From Agapetus fuscipes (taxonomy: Eukaryota > Arthropoda > Insecta > Trichoptera > Glossosomatidae): a stretch of DNA of 64,000 bases. Position numbers and translations under genes: made by a program. The stretch lies in NCBI GenBank assembly GCA_951799405.1, contig OX637343.1:1550001-1614000 (forward strand). The letters run 5' to 3'. Positions within the stretch are counted from its first letter, which is position 1, and the number at the start of each line of letters is the position of its first letter. Shown piece by piece: positions 42,901-49,675 of this stretch. The notes under the pieces are model-generated. The model was not told where the DNA came from, made no database searches, and saw nothing but the letters and a program-made list of their open reading frames with translations.

Positions 42901-45900
42901 CGGTCAAATTTAAATTGATTTGCATATACAGTAGAGCCTCGTTAGTCCGAATTCCTAAAAACACAGGAGGGATCATAATAACGGGGTGTTCGGATTACAG
43001 TATGGAACAAATTCTAACGAGGAGAAAAATTAAAAATTGGGATTTGTTTGTGTTTTATTTATTTAAGCAATCTTCGATCGTAATCCAAAGGAAAAAAAAA
43101 CAAATATTTTATATCACCCTACCTACATATTTCCTTCTGCATACTACTTTGGAACAAGAAAATCTAGCGTTGACTTATGCTGTGATTTGGCATTTTTTTG
43201 GGGAAAAACATCACATTGCAATCGCCGCAGCAACAATGTGTCCTGACTTGACACGCCGTTTTCATCAGCCCATTGAATGCATTTGTTGAATGCCTCCACA
43301 GCCTCAGCATGGCTGATTATCTTAATTCCTGGGTCAGCTACTTCTTTGTGATTGACTTGTTCTTCGCCCTTTTCGCACAAACTAATGAAGTTTGCGCATA
43401 ACGCATTCGGATTATCGCAATCAACGGATTAGGCTGGGTTAGGACTAGCGCGGCTCTACTGTAATTAATCTTGAAGTGTAATTATGATATTTTCATACGA
43501 GTGGAAAAGTCAGGATTTTTTTTTTTTATCTCTTTGTAAAAGATCTTTCTTTCCTAACTTAGTGATGAGCAAATATTTGGTGAAATTCAATCATGGTTGT
43601 TATAACATAAAGCGTGAACACTTTTTTTTATAAAATAAATTAGTGAAGGTGATTTTGCAATTCACCAACTTATTTTTGTCTGTCCAGAAACAGATATTGG
43701 GATAATAATAATAATAATCTATAATCTAAGTTGCAAGGATATATTCATTTAAAGCTCTCAAATGTATGCCCACAAACCAACAAGTGTAGTTCGCGCTTAC
43801 AAATGCTGAATGTGTACTTACAAATAAAATCCAAACCTCAAATGAACATAAGCCCCACAACTTTTGCCGACCTTCCCTGAAACAGGGGTGACATTGGCAA
43901 AGTGAACCATTTTTTACAGTATGGGTGGTCAGCCTCATACCAACCTATAAGTCAAGGAATATGAATAATAAATTACATTTAAATATAAAAAAGAACAAAA
44001 CCTTACATGGATGGCCAATGAATATATTTTTTATTTTAATGAATTGCAAAATAATCGTCACCTGTTGAAGTAGGGTTCAAGGTATCATCAAGGGGCCCGA
44101 CAGGAATCGAACCAGCGTTATTTTATTTCAAATATGCTTGTTGAGATTACCGTCTTGACTCGCTGGGTTACAGCGTTGACAAATTTGGTTGATTTTCATT
44201 CTATCCCTCTTTAAAAGGCGATAGAGTGCAAGATTATTGGGCGCCAAAAAATTGGATATTAAAATGTTGACTCCCTTGGCCATAGCGCCGACAGTTTTGA
44301 TTGATTGCCATTTTGTCCCTCTTTAAGAGGCGCTAGTGTGCAAGCTTATCGGCTGCCAAAAAATGTTTGACAATTATGTAAATCAAAATATTTATGTGTT
44401 TCCCCATATACCGGTTCATAGTCTAGTGGTTAACACTTCTGACTCGTAAATGAAAGGTTGTGGGTCGAATCCCGGCGGAGCACAAAAATATCCTGTTTAT
44501 ATTTTCAAATATGCTCTTCGCTGGGTTAAAAAATTCATATACCTTTACCAAAGACCGGTCATTAAAGTTCCATCCAGCCTTACAGCAACTGGGTCTTGCT
44601 TGAGAATTGACGCTTTCTACAGAGACGACCAAGCTTGCAGAGGGCTCTTGAGGTATGGTTCACACAATAAACAGCGCTCACCAAATCAATCGTCCTAATA
44701 TTATTGTTATTATTATAGTTCCCGCACCTCCACCCCGTCGGCCACGGTGAGTGCCACGGACTTCACCACGTCCCTGGGTATGACGGCCGCAGCGGCCGGG
44801 GCGTTTGGCTCGGCAGGGGGCGCCACTCCGGCCGCCATCCTGTCCTCGCTGGGCAGTGGAGCGGGGGCCACGTCTGCCGCGGTGGCCGCCTACCAGAGCG
44901 CTCTCTTCTCCGCAGCCATGGCCGCGGGGGCACACCATCCCGGCCAAATCAACTTTGGCGGTCTCGGCGTTGGATTAGTGGGAAACGGTCAGTGACATTC
45001 CATTATCCTGTTTTTAGACTTTTTAAAGTTTGTGTATTCACACAGTGAAAATTCATTTTTATAAGAAATTATAAAAATTTATAAAAAACACAGAGTTTTA
45101 TTTTCACAAATTGAGTATTTAATTCACCTCAATTTTTAAAAAATTTTATAATTTTTTATATCCTGTTTTTATTTAAAAAATGGATTTGTGAAGAGGAATG
45201 CAATTCACCAACTCATTTTTCCTGGCCAGGTATTAACATCATCACTTTAATAATTTAAGAGATATAGGAGCAAATATTTCTCATTTCTTAAAAATAAATA
45301 CAACAAAATAAGATCTAGATTGCAGATAAATATTAAATTTTCAATTCTTGCCGCCTTTTTCTGAAACGGAAAAAAAACATTGTTGATTTTTGATGAAAGA
45401 TTGATTACATTTTCATTTAGTCTTTGATTATAATTAATAGTCAACCTGATACATGATAGGATCCACGGCTCTAACGCCCTTCAGAGTGAAGTGCCAAAAA
45501 AAAGAATGGGAAGTCATACCAGTATTAATATTGTTTCTATAGGTACGCGTAGCATGTAAGCCATGAAATCAGTTATTGATATTGTTTCTATAGGTACGCG
45601 TAGCATGTAAGCCATGAAATCAGTTATTGATATTGTTTCTATAGGTACGTGTAGCATGTAAGCCATGAAATCAGTTATTGATATTGTTTCTATAGGTACG
45701 CGTAGCATGTAAGCCATGAAATCAGTTATTGATATTGTTTCTATAGGTACGCGTAGCATGTAAGCCATGAAATCAGTTATTGATATTGTTTCTATAGGTA
45801 CGCGTAGCATGTAAGCCATGAAATCAGTTATTGATATTGTTTCTATAGGTACGCGTAGCATGTAAGCCATGAAATCAGTTATTGATATTGTTTCTATAGG

Positions 45901-46294
45901 TACGCGTAGCATGTAAGCCATGAAATCAGTTATTGATATTGTTTCTATAGGTACGCGTAGCATGTAAGCCATGAAATCAGTTATTGATATTGTTTACTTT
46001 TCAGGGCCTGCAGATCTCTCAATGAAGAACTCCACAACCTCCACCAGCATCACACAGACACCGTTCCCAGCGTCACTGTCCACGGCAACAGCTGCAACAG
46101 CTCTCGGCCTGGCTCCATCTGTGCAAACAACCCACGCCCAGCAGACTTCCTCCAAGCCATTGCTGCTGTCACATAAACTCAACACGGCAGAAATGGCTGC
46201 CGTTCGACAGCTGATCACCGGGTACCGGGAATCAGCTGCTTTCCTCCTCCGTTCTGCAGATGAACTGGAGACTCTGCTCCTGCAACAGCCATGA
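24889..46294 (+). CDS. NOL4/NOL4L-family gene (nucleolar protein 4-like), ten 3' exons
   Basis: Joined exons 24889-24940, 26002-26070, 35563-35699, 36302-36472, 37627-37845, 38444-38590, 39743-39939, 42736-42822, 44719-44987 and 46005-46294 give 545 codons with every junction in phase. The diagnostic blocks are [81 protein letters not shown], and [28 protein letters not shown] at the C-terminus. They follow the order in vertebrate NOL4 and NOL4L. NOL4 proteins are nuclear/nucleolar and strongly neural in vertebrates; their biochemical role is poorly known, so no reaction is claimed. The N-terminal part of the family protein is missing and expected upstream. Long invertebrate-specific Ala/Gly/Ser-rich stretches lie between the conserved blocks. 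Introns are loaded with transposons. Family identity is secure; the first two exons and the exact isoform are less so. Confidence 0.9.
25120..25375 (-). mobile_element. LINE-tail unit
   Basis: Diverged copy within the NOL4 intron. It ends 'cctacaagtcgaggaatt' on the + strand. Confidence 0.7.
25500..25900 (+). mobile_element. RTE-like LINE 3' end
   Basis: The coding remnant has stops and frameshifts: [14 protein letters not shown], then [19 protein letters not shown], ending [20 protein letters not shown]. It is followed by 'gtaatggcgacagagttaca' and short GTTACA repeats. Closest relative in the window is 27328-27776. Confidence 0.75.
26002..26070 (+). CDS. NOL4-family exon b (69 nt)
   Basis: Acceptor 'ttgggtttggcag' and donor 'agag|gtaacc' bound a GC-rich frame reading [20 protein letters not shown], then AR. 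Phase 1 on both sides, exactly matching exons a and c. The exon's GC content and open frame stand out from its AT-rich flanks. No NOL4 motif is recognised in it, so assignment rests on phase and position. Confidence 0.55.
26173..26670 (-). mobile_element. LINE-tail unit split by a 4-bp-TSD MITE
   Basis: The unit runs from 'ataatctaagttgcaaggat' to 'ctttaagtcaaggaa' and is interrupted at 26259/26508 by the MITE. Joining the flanks restores 'gcttacaaatgctgaatgtg' as in the uninterrupted copy at 43715-43960. Confidence 0.8.
26260..26507. mobile_element. 248-bp MITE with 4-bp TSD, copy 2
   Basis: Same ends as 12779-13028, with 'aaat' at 26256-26259 and 26508-26511. The uninterrupted target is known from other units, so the duplication length of 4 bp is certain here. 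Confidence 0.85.
26870..27271 (+). mobile_element. GAA-tailed RTE-like LINE 3' end
   Basis: Starts 'cttacgaatggaagcgttcg'. The decayed frame has [24 protein letters not shown] sequence and ends 'gaccttcgatagaagtggca' with (GAA)n. Target duplication 26859-26869 / 27272-27282. Near 27175-27205 the sequence contains an inverted duplication of 'ttgatgctgcggctt'-type bases not found in the 54560 copy. Confidence 0.75.
27328..27776 (+). mobile_element. RTE-like LINE 3' end
   Basis: The frame reads [60 protein letters not shown], then frameshifts before [20 protein letters not shown]. The 3' end is 'gcggaatggcgacagagtta' with three GTTACA units. Confidence 0.8.
27955..28305 (-). mobile_element. Fragment of RTE-like LINE end joined to a LINE-tail unit
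   Basis: 27955-28040 has - strand coding debris of the 23988-type C-terminus. 28040-28305 is a complete LINE-tail unit, and its AT-rich UTR continues to about 28430 ('agccctagccgccagc'). Confidence 0.65.
28431..28780. other. AT-rich intron sequence, nothing recognised
   Basis: No repeat or coding match was seen. Confidence 0.4.
28781..29061. mobile_element. 281-bp MITE
   Basis: 'ggggccgtccataaattacg' at the left is inverted at the right as 'cgtaatatatggacagcccc', each next to a run of C or its counterpart (28826-28838, 29018-29026). Flanks are T-rich ('ttt' on both sides). Superfamily not decided. Confidence 0.7.
29454..29678. mobile_element. 225-bp TIR element, 8-bp TSD, copy 1
   Basis: Ends 'cagtggcgaagggtgccata' and its inverted partner. 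'atgtacat' stands at 29446-29453 and 29679-29686. CAGTGGCG ends and an 8-bp duplication suggest a hAT-type non-autonomous element. A second copy, about 95% alike by eye, is at 37182-37410. Confidence 0.8.
29780..30160. repeat. Inverted pair of the unclassified repeat
   Basis: Two opposed partial copies of the 4367-4800 repeat ('aatgccttttttcctt'-type and 'actcgggctaatgtaaaaat' blocks) meet near 30010, each carrying 'tagaaagttg' and 'cgaataat'. Class unknown. Confidence 0.5.
30250..30507 (-). mobile_element. LINE-tail unit
   Basis: A complete copy ending 'cctataagtcaaggaa' on the + strand. Confidence 0.75.
30508..31129. other. AT-rich intron sequence, nothing recognised
   Basis: An 84-codon frame at 30753-31007 has no motif. 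No repeat ends were seen. Confidence 0.4.
31130..31375 (+). mobile_element. LINE-tail unit
   Basis: Lacks the first bases: it starts at 'atgcggctgaccacccatac', like 20450 and 33462. Ends in three 'atttag' repeats. Confidence 0.7.
31461..31610. mobile_element. Small inverted-repeat-flanked retroelement remnant
   Basis: About 33 bp ('ggttctatcgggtttggccg' onward) are repeated inverted at 31578-31610. Between them lies a hammerhead-core-like hairpin (31528-31565: 'ttgaggatgctttctgctcg', then 'tgaaagcgaaacg'). The layout parallels 61123-61550. Confidence 0.55.
31790..32222 (-). mobile_element. Composite SINE, rearranged
   Basis: Head 1 is intact at 32150-32222 (- strand). Head 2 is reduced to part of box B and 'catggcatacaagcattcta' at 31960-31985. 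The module lies at 31790-31950. Confidence 0.7.
32380..32747 (-). repeat. Unclassified dispersed repeat
   Basis: Opposite-strand copy of the 4367-4800 family ('tgatacatactatagctcac', 'acagtgaagttctttgttct'). Confidence 0.6.
32748..32995 (+). mobile_element. Second copy of the 9302-type retroelement end
   Basis: 'cttctgcacaactggagcta' through a [16 protein letters not shown] tail, a stop, the hairpin motif at 32898-32931 and the same T-rich end 'cagtaaaatccgttttttt'. About 90% like 9302-9593 by eye. Confidence 0.7.
33165..33365 (-). mobile_element. Composite-SINE 3' module
   Basis: From 'gagctacacatatagtgtac' to 'aaggctgagtaagtcttgcc'. Heads are absent. Confidence 0.65.
33462..33705 (+). mobile_element. 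LINE-tail unit
   Basis: Starts at 'atgcggctgaccacccatac'. The 3' end has four tandem 'ttaga' units. Confidence 0.75.
33985..34413. mobile_element. 430-bp MITE, copy 1
   Basis: 'atatcgacggttaaaaggca' is repeated inverted at the right end ('tgccttttaaccgtcgatat'). A second copy is at 58381-58720 and a fragment at 14260-14365. The interior shares 'gcagttgtttgcttgggcat' and 'cagaaatcatcgtagagcta' with copy 2. No transposase seen. Confidence 0.8.
34640..34890 (-). mobile_element. LINE-tail unit
   Basis: A complete copy with one short internal duplication ('tagggatgca' twice, 34681-34699). Confidence 0.75.
34926..35375 (+). mobile_element. LINE-tail unit split by a SINE
   Basis: The unit runs 34926-35106 and resumes at 35326 ('taatgtgaatctttaatgta'). 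The insert is the third-family SINE on the - strand. 'gacaat' on both sides may be the target duplication. Confidence 0.75.
35109..35321 (-). mobile_element. tRNA-derived SINE (third family), uninterrupted
   Basis: On the - strand the head has 'aaccgcggggatcaagtcgg' and a box B 'ggttcgaatcccgcg', followed by 'agatgccgttgcatgcacac', 'gaagacaactggccaggc' and an AT-rich end. It gives the empty site for the LINE insertion in the copy at 3272-3580. Confidence 0.75.
35563..35699 (+). CDS. NOL4-family exon c (137 nt)
   Basis: Acceptor 'ccacttgaacttccag' and donor 'cagtcg|gtaaga'. Reads [17 protein letters not shown], then [20 protein letters not shown], then RRNTRDQS. The Gly-rich stretch is low complexity. 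Phase 1 in, phase 0 out, which joins exon d cleanly. Confidence 0.75.
35747..36020 (+). mobile_element. tRNA-head SINE with truncated tail iii
   Basis: Head 1 ('ggcccgtaatccagtggcag', 'ggattcgaatcccggcgga'), body, then 'acacctctgcaacacttcaa' cut after 'cctctagag'. It lies 48 bases after exon c. Confidence 0.75.
36022..36210 (-). mobile_element. Partial LINE-tail unit
   Basis: Lacks both the (TTAGA)n end and the 5' boundary. Contains 'ccctgtaacaggggtgacat'. Confidence 0.6.
36302..36472 (+). CDS. NOL4-family exon d (171 nt)
   Basis: Acceptor 'atatttatatttccag', donor 'aat|gtaaga'. 57 codons in phase 0 read [18 protein letters not shown], an acidic [17 protein letters not shown] run and DPERLKAFN. 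The acidic block followed by RLKAFN is the hallmark just before the conserved NOL4 core. Confidence 0.9.
36665..36930 (-). mobile_element. LINE-tail unit
   Basis: A complete copy, ending 'cctatcagtcaaggaa' on the + strand. Confidence 0.75.
36995..37505 (+). mobile_element. RTE-like LINE 3' end split by a TIR element
   Basis: Left part (36995-37181): [23 protein letters not shown]-like and MKEVCK-like sequence with one stop. Right part (37421-37505): 'acagaaaaaagtggagacgc', 'ccacccctagtggaacggcg' and CAGTAA repeats. It resembles 11770-12300. Confidence 0.8.
37182..37410. mobile_element. 229-bp TIR element, 10-bp TSD, copy 2
   Basis: Same element as 29454-29678. The 10-mer 'gtatgcaagg' stands at 37172-37181 and 37411-37420, and the LINE reads on correctly across it. 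Confidence 0.85.
37627..37845 (+). CDS. NOL4-family exon e, conserved core (219 nt)
   Basis: Acceptor 'attattttttcctcag', donor 'gcc|gtaaga'. 73 codons, phase 0. Begins [20 protein letters not shown], then [32 protein letters not shown] and CRRNKK. This is the most conserved segment of the NOL4 family and differs from vertebrate NOL4 by only a few residues until CRR. The last 20 codons ([12 protein letters not shown]) are lineage-specific. Confidence 0.97.
37935..38430 (+). mobile_element. Composite SINE abutting a NOL4 exon
   Basis: Head 1 ('ggtccatagtctagtagtta', box B 'ggattcaaatctctgtg'), a shortened body, head 2 (about 38115, 'gatagctaagttggtaaaat', 'gggttcgatccccaccga') and the module ending 'ctatgtgtagctaagttg'. 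It stops 13 bases before the acceptor of exon f. Confidence 0.85.
38444..38590 (+). CDS. NOL4-family exon f (147 nt)
   Basis: Acceptor 'gtggatttttttccag', donor 'gcc|gtgagt'. 49 codons in phase 0 read [33 protein letters not shown] and [20 protein letters not shown]...E.IL..ACE.E and the KRMRL basic patch (a likely nuclear-localisation element) match NOL4. The last 80 bases of the exon and its donor are the first unit of a tandem array. Confidence 0.95.
38511..39211 (+). repeat. 119-bp tandem array made from the end of exon f and its donor
   Basis: Units start at 38511, 38630, 38749, 38868, 38987 and 39106. Units 1-5 are 119 bp and nearly identical; unit 6 has lost 13 bp including the donor. 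Each contains [10 protein letters not shown]...STPGA coding sequence, 'gtgagt' (units 1-5) and 'atatcctagccctctctata'. Reading past the first donor meets an in-frame TAG seven codons later, so the extra units cannot extend the protein. Confidence 0.95.
39215..39490 (+). mobile_element. Decayed CR1/L2-like LINE end
   Basis: Reads [39 protein letters not shown] and [13 protein letters not shown], then a deletion jumps to 3' UTR sequence ('tcaagaggggctatggctct') ending in (ATT)n. Confidence 0.7.
39743..39939 (+). CDS. NOL4-family exon g (197 nt)
   Basis: Acceptor 'tgtatttctgctttcaag', donor 'gccag|gtactt'. Phase 0 in, phase 2 out. Reads [20 protein letters not shown], then [40 protein letters not shown] and SGSKNA. 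No strong NOL4 motif, but it is GC-rich, open and in phase. Confidence 0.85.
40060..40380 (-). mobile_element. GAA-tailed RTE-like LINE 3' end joined to another repeat
   Basis: On the - strand: 'agactgatgtacttcggtca'-like upstream debris, then coding remnants as at 54560-54930, with the (AAG)n tail at 40060-40075. 40330-40380 belongs to the 'tagaaattattttaacgaaa' repeat. Confidence 0.65.
40440..41050 (-). mobile_element. RTE-like LINE 3' end including the LINE-tail unit
   Basis: On the - strand: [40 protein letters not shown] and WRLICDVGG with a stop at 40802, then an AT-rich UTR. A full unit from 'ttccttgacttacctatagg' to 'acttagattagataagatta' follows. Confidence 0.8.
41051..42085. other. 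Intron sequence, nothing recognised
   Basis: Two open frames (41383-41697, - strand; 41767-41982, + strand) have no recognised motif. The stretch may hold old repeat debris. Confidence 0.35.
42090..42315 (-). mobile_element. mariner transposase relic
   Basis: The - strand reads [25 protein letters not shown], a stop, then [23 protein letters not shown]...N...R and FL.R.ITGDE.W are signature segments of mariner transposases (the D of GDE is the first catalytic Asp). The in-frame stop shows it is dead. Confidence 0.8.
42736..42822 (+). CDS. NOL4-family exon h, possible cassette (87 nt)
   Basis: Acceptor 'cttgtttctctgcag', donor 'aaag|gttagc'. Phase 2 on both sides. Reads [20 protein letters not shown], then THQSFGRQ. 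Skipping it keeps the frame between exons g and i. No NOL4 motif. The open frame, splice sites and phase match make it credible. Confidence 0.65.
42929..43461 (-). mobile_element. pogo/Tigger-type element, internally deleted
   Basis: Ends 'cagtagagcctcg' and the inverted 'cgcggctctactg' with TA on both sides. On the - strand (43144-43380) the transposase C-terminus reads [20 protein letters not shown], then [11 protein letters not shown] and the end STLDFL, as in Tigger/jerky-type proteins. At 533 bp it cannot code for a full transposase. Confidence 0.85.
43715..43960 (-). mobile_element. LINE-tail unit
   Basis: A complete, well-preserved copy ending 'cctataagtcaaggaa' on the + strand. Confidence 0.8.
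44040..44190 (-). mobile_element. tRNA-like SINE head fragment
   Basis: The - strand has 'gctggttcgattcctgtcgg' (box B) and an upstream 'aacccagcgagtcaagacgg', similar in layout to the third SINE family at 35109-35321 but diverged. Confidence 0.5.
44408..44717 (+). mobile_element. tRNA-head SINE (tail ii) forming an exon's acceptor region
   Basis: Head 'ggttcatagtctagtggtta', box B 'gggtcgaatcccggcgga' (one base lost), body, 'cttgaggtatggttcacaca' and 'caatcgtcctaatattattg' with (ATT)n. The A/T tail runs directly into 'tattatag|ttcccg', the 3' splice site of exon i. Confidence 0.85.
44719..44987 (+). CDS. NOL4-family exon i (269 nt)
   Basis: Acceptor 'ttattgttattattatag' (SINE-derived), donor 'aaacg|gtcagt'. 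Phase 2 in, phase 1 out. Reads [20 protein letters not shown], then Ala/Gly-rich sequence, [20 protein letters not shown] and [17 protein letters not shown]. Low-complexity Ala-rich insert without vertebrate counterpart. Very GC-rich compared with flanks. Confidence 0.85.
45518..45995 (+). repeat. 51-bp tandem array ending at the last exon's acceptor
   Basis: Nine complete units begin at 45541 and every 51 bases to 45949, each carrying 'ttattgatattgtttctata' followed by 'ggtacgcgtagcatg'. The final partial unit 'ttattgatattgttt' runs into 'acttttcag', the acceptor of the last NOL4 exon. Because 51 is a multiple of 3, a spurious 152-codon frame of nine 17-residue repeats opens on the - strand. 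Confidence 0.95.
46005..46294 (+). CDS. NOL4-family last coding exon (290 nt)
   Basis: Acceptor 'gatattgtttacttttcag', phase 1. Reads [15 protein letters not shown], a Ser/Thr/Ala-rich middle, then [20 protein letters not shown] and [18 protein letters not shown] with TGA at 46292-46294. The end matches vertebrate NOL4 almost residue for residue, including DLSMK and [14 protein letters not shown]. Confidence 0.97.
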
Positions 46295-47329
46295 GGGTCA
46301 GTGAAGCGCTCGTGCGCTACACTCATGTGAAGTCAACACAAACTTACATTGTTTATTGTGGTTTTATATTGTTTCGTGTAAAGCACCTCTAGTGGATGTT
46401 TCGTGTAACTATTTTGACAGCTAGCCTAATTTGAAATTCGAAATCAATGTTGAATTCATGGATATTTAATGCATAAAAATCAAATAAAAAAAAAAAATAG
46501 ATAGAGTATGCCATTTTTTTCCAATACGACTACACGCCCTATGGAATGTAAGTAGGCAGACAATGAAAAAAGATACGCAAAATAGCAGCGTCATATGTCA
46601 AAAAAGAGATGTAAAATAACAACAATTTTTGTTTGACAGTTCTCATATAACTCTTTTCGGTTTGATATAAATGGTTCTGATACTCCATCTATTTCTTTTG
46701 TTTTGATCAACGGTAAAAATCTTTTTTGAGTCATAACTTTTATAGAGCATAAAAGATAATGCAAAATTTTGAATTGACTGTAAGATAAATTAACATTTTT
46801 GTACTTAGTGTCTCGGAAATGACAAAATGATTTAGTTGTGTAAGATTTTTGGTTTGTATCGTGTTAAACAAAATTTATTGAAGCATGTAAATGAGGATAT
46901 AAAGTGTTCTTGCCTTTTGGAAGCATAATAATGTAGCATAAAGATGGAAGAACAATTGCAGGGATTGAAAATACTAAGATTATAATAATGAAATAATTTG
47001 TACCACCTACTTTTTAGAGTTTTAACATTGAAAAGCCTTGTGCGAGGTAACGGAATTTATATTAATGAAATTACTAACATGTAGAGAACTGACTTTGAGT
47101 CAAAAATAATTACTAATTTTAAGGCCATCGAGTGACAAGTGCACACCTTTTCTGTTTGAATATTTGATATAATTTATTTTCCAAATTTATAATATTTTGA
47201 GATCTCAGCCACAGTGTAAACAACACAAAGCAAAGATGGTAAAAATGAATGTAGATCCATAAGATAAATAGGACTTGTTGACTACACAAATTTTGACAGA
47301 AGTATCGCTCTATCAAACCTCAAAAGCTA
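46295..47329 (+). other. Probable NOL4-family 3' UTR region
   Basis: No repeat family was recognised here. An AATAAA lies at 46483-46488 within an A-rich run and could be a polyadenylation signal. The long transposon-free stretch would also suit a longer UTR. Confidence 0.45.
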
Positions 47330-47590
47330 AAACCTTTCATTGTGGTCGCAATGTCCTAAGGAATGTAGCAAAGTTTGATATACACCCACTGACCTCCAAG
47401 ATGCAAGCAGACATCCTGATATTATAGTATTTGGTGTCATTGGGCCAACACTGAGAATAAATTTGCAAATCATCAGCATAGCCATGCACAGAGAGGCCCC
47501 ATTTTTTATTAACTTTGCTCTCAATGTCCGCTGTATAAAGTATAAATAGGATTGGGCCTAGCAAAGACCCCTGCGAAACTCCAATATATT
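47330..47590 (-). mobile_element. LINE reverse-transcriptase core fragment
   Basis: On the - strand: GVSQGSLLGPILFILYTADI, then GLSVHGYADDLQIYSQCWPN, DT and MSACI. QGS.LGP and YADD are RT palm motifs (the two Asp are catalytic). It is the only copy of the RT catalytic core seen in the window; other LINE copies are 5'-truncated beyond it. A frameshift after MSACI shows decay. Confidence 0.85.
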
Positions 47591-49194
47591 GCTATGTCCC
47601 TTTTACCATGGATGAGGCCTAAATATGATTGTCAATTTTAAGAATCCCAACATATTTTGACATTTAATTTATAATTGAATTAGTACAACTTTTAAAATCA
47701 TTATTTTGTAAAACAGTTAAAAGTCAGTGATCAATGTAGCGCAGTATTGCCAACCTTGGTGATACGGGATGAATAAAATGATGATTGTTATTTTTTCTTA
47801 GCTTCTTTGAGGATGACAAAAGTACCTTTTATAGATTAAATAAATAGAAAATAATAATTACTATAATATAAGGTTACCGCTTGCTTGTACTTAAATGAAA
47901 CATGTAGATAATGTTTTTATTATTTTTTTTATCAAATAATCATTTCCATTTTTTTGACATTCTTGCATTGCCGTGTGAAAACTTACAAAACTCTGGCAAC
48001 ATTTTGATCTCACAAAATTTTTAGTGGCGTATAAGTAAACTTAGACTAAAAAATGACAAAACAACAAAAATGTGATGAATATTTGACTAATTTTTTGTAT
48101 AAAAAAATGAAAGTAAGAATATATTTTAAGTGTAAACTAGGCAAAGAGAAATACCTACTTATGAATTACAATTTGATAATGTTGTAGAGTTGCCATACTT
48201 AACATGTAGAATACCTACATGTATATTTTTTTTATTTCATAACAACACAAAACATAGTAAAAAAAATTTAATCCATTTTGGTCAATTTTTAAATGATAAT
48301 TCTTAAAAAACAAAATCCTGAATGGAGTCGGCAGAAATACAAAAAATGTGTTGTCACCTGACTGGGTTGCTAGGGAGCATGCTTACTAATATTTTATTAT
48401 TGGCTGCTAAGGACCCTCGATACCTAGACCTGTGATGTTTTGTTTTGACTCCATACTGAAATTCATGTTTACCTAAAAACATTTTTTTTAAAAGACTAAC
48501 AAAATAAAGTTTTTCCAGCAAAATTCTTCAAAATATACTTTACTTATAAAAGTACCTTATACAAAGATAATTATTTTTAAATTGTCGTGTACATACAAAT
48601 GTTGAATTGTCTTGATGTTGAAAGTAATGAGTGTGAATTAAATGTTATTTTGTGTCAATTGTACCAAATTATTTTTAATTTATGTTTATGTTTCATTTGT
48701 AAAGTAATTGAAAGGTTATTTTTGTATTTGCCTTTTATACATGTAGCTGTTCACCAAATACATAAATTGTTTTTAACTCTTTTGGCAGGTAGGTACCTCT
48801 ATATATTTTTGACTATTTCTTTGATTTCAAAGAAGAAAGACTTCTTCGTGAAGAACTTAATACTTCTTAGAAAAGATTTGAGTCTTCACATTCAAAATGG
48901 ACACTCTTTTTTTTTCTTTTTTTTTCGGCGGTTGAAACAATATTCTTATATCTTTTGTTACATTATTCAGTTCATATTTTTAATAAGTATAATTATTATT
49001 TTTACACACTTAAGATTTACTTATTCGCAAGGGAGGAATGGACTCAGAATATTAGAAATTCGGGGAATAATTGTGATGTCACCTGACCAGACTAAAGACA
49101 GCATCTACAGAGCGGCATAATTTCAATACAAAATTACGTAGGTAGTTTGAAAAGACACATAAGTGCTACATACTGCATTCAACAGTCCCACCAA
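47591..49194. other. AT-rich intergenic sequence, no gene seen
   Basis: A 177-codon frame at 48587-49120 is rich in Phe/Ile/Leu because of T-rich composition and has no membrane-protein logic beyond that. Not called as a gene. Confidence 0.4.
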
Positions 49195-49675
49195 GGCCGT
49201 GTTCGGGGAGCGCGCTTCAAGCACTCACACCGTTCGGGAGCTCATCGTAAGCAAATATTATGAGCTATGACGTCACGCACGACAGCTCGGCCGTTCACTA
49301 TTTTCGCTTATTTGCGAAGGTGGGTCGGCTTAAGCGTTCCTAACTTCACACCAATGGTTCATACCGTTCCACTGACAGTTGGCAGCTAACCTCAACAACA
49401 CGAATATTAGACACAATTATTAATGTTAAATAATGGATTCGAGATATCAAAAGCTCTTGAATAACTGAAAATTCTGCTGGAAATATTAGAATCACGGCTC
49501 AATAATGCGTTTTGAGATAAATCTACATCCAATCTGCCGAGCTTTGACAGCTGCTGTCTGGTTGACGTTTTAAATTTGCTTATGACCGTTCGGGGAGGTT
49601 TGCGATGGAGCTACCCCCACCATGATTTTTACTGTAAGCGCTCACAGTGCTCAAACGAGCTCCCCGAACACGGCC
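49195..49675. mobile_element. 481-bp MITE, 3-bp TSD
   Basis: 'ggccgtgttcggggagc' is inverted at the right end ('gctccccgaacacggcc') and 'caa' flanks both sides (49192-49194, 49676-49678). A similar 'gttcggggag' motif recurs inside near 49589. The 3-bp duplication and G-rich ends suggest a Harbinger-type element. Confidence 0.75.

Noticed and set aside
44678..44947. 89-codon Gly/Arg-rich - strand frame
   Set aside because: It is the antisense shadow of NOL4 exon i, whose Ala/Gly codons are GC-rich.
45514..45972. 152-codon open frame of nine 17-residue repeats on the - strand
   Set aside because: It is the mechanical result of a 51-bp tandem array (51 = 3 x 17) inside an intron of the opposite-strand gene. 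No start context, splice logic or homology supports a protein.
48587..49120. 177-codon hydrophobic open frame
   Set aside because: The composition simply mirrors T-rich DNA. No domain, no splice sites, no conservation evidence.
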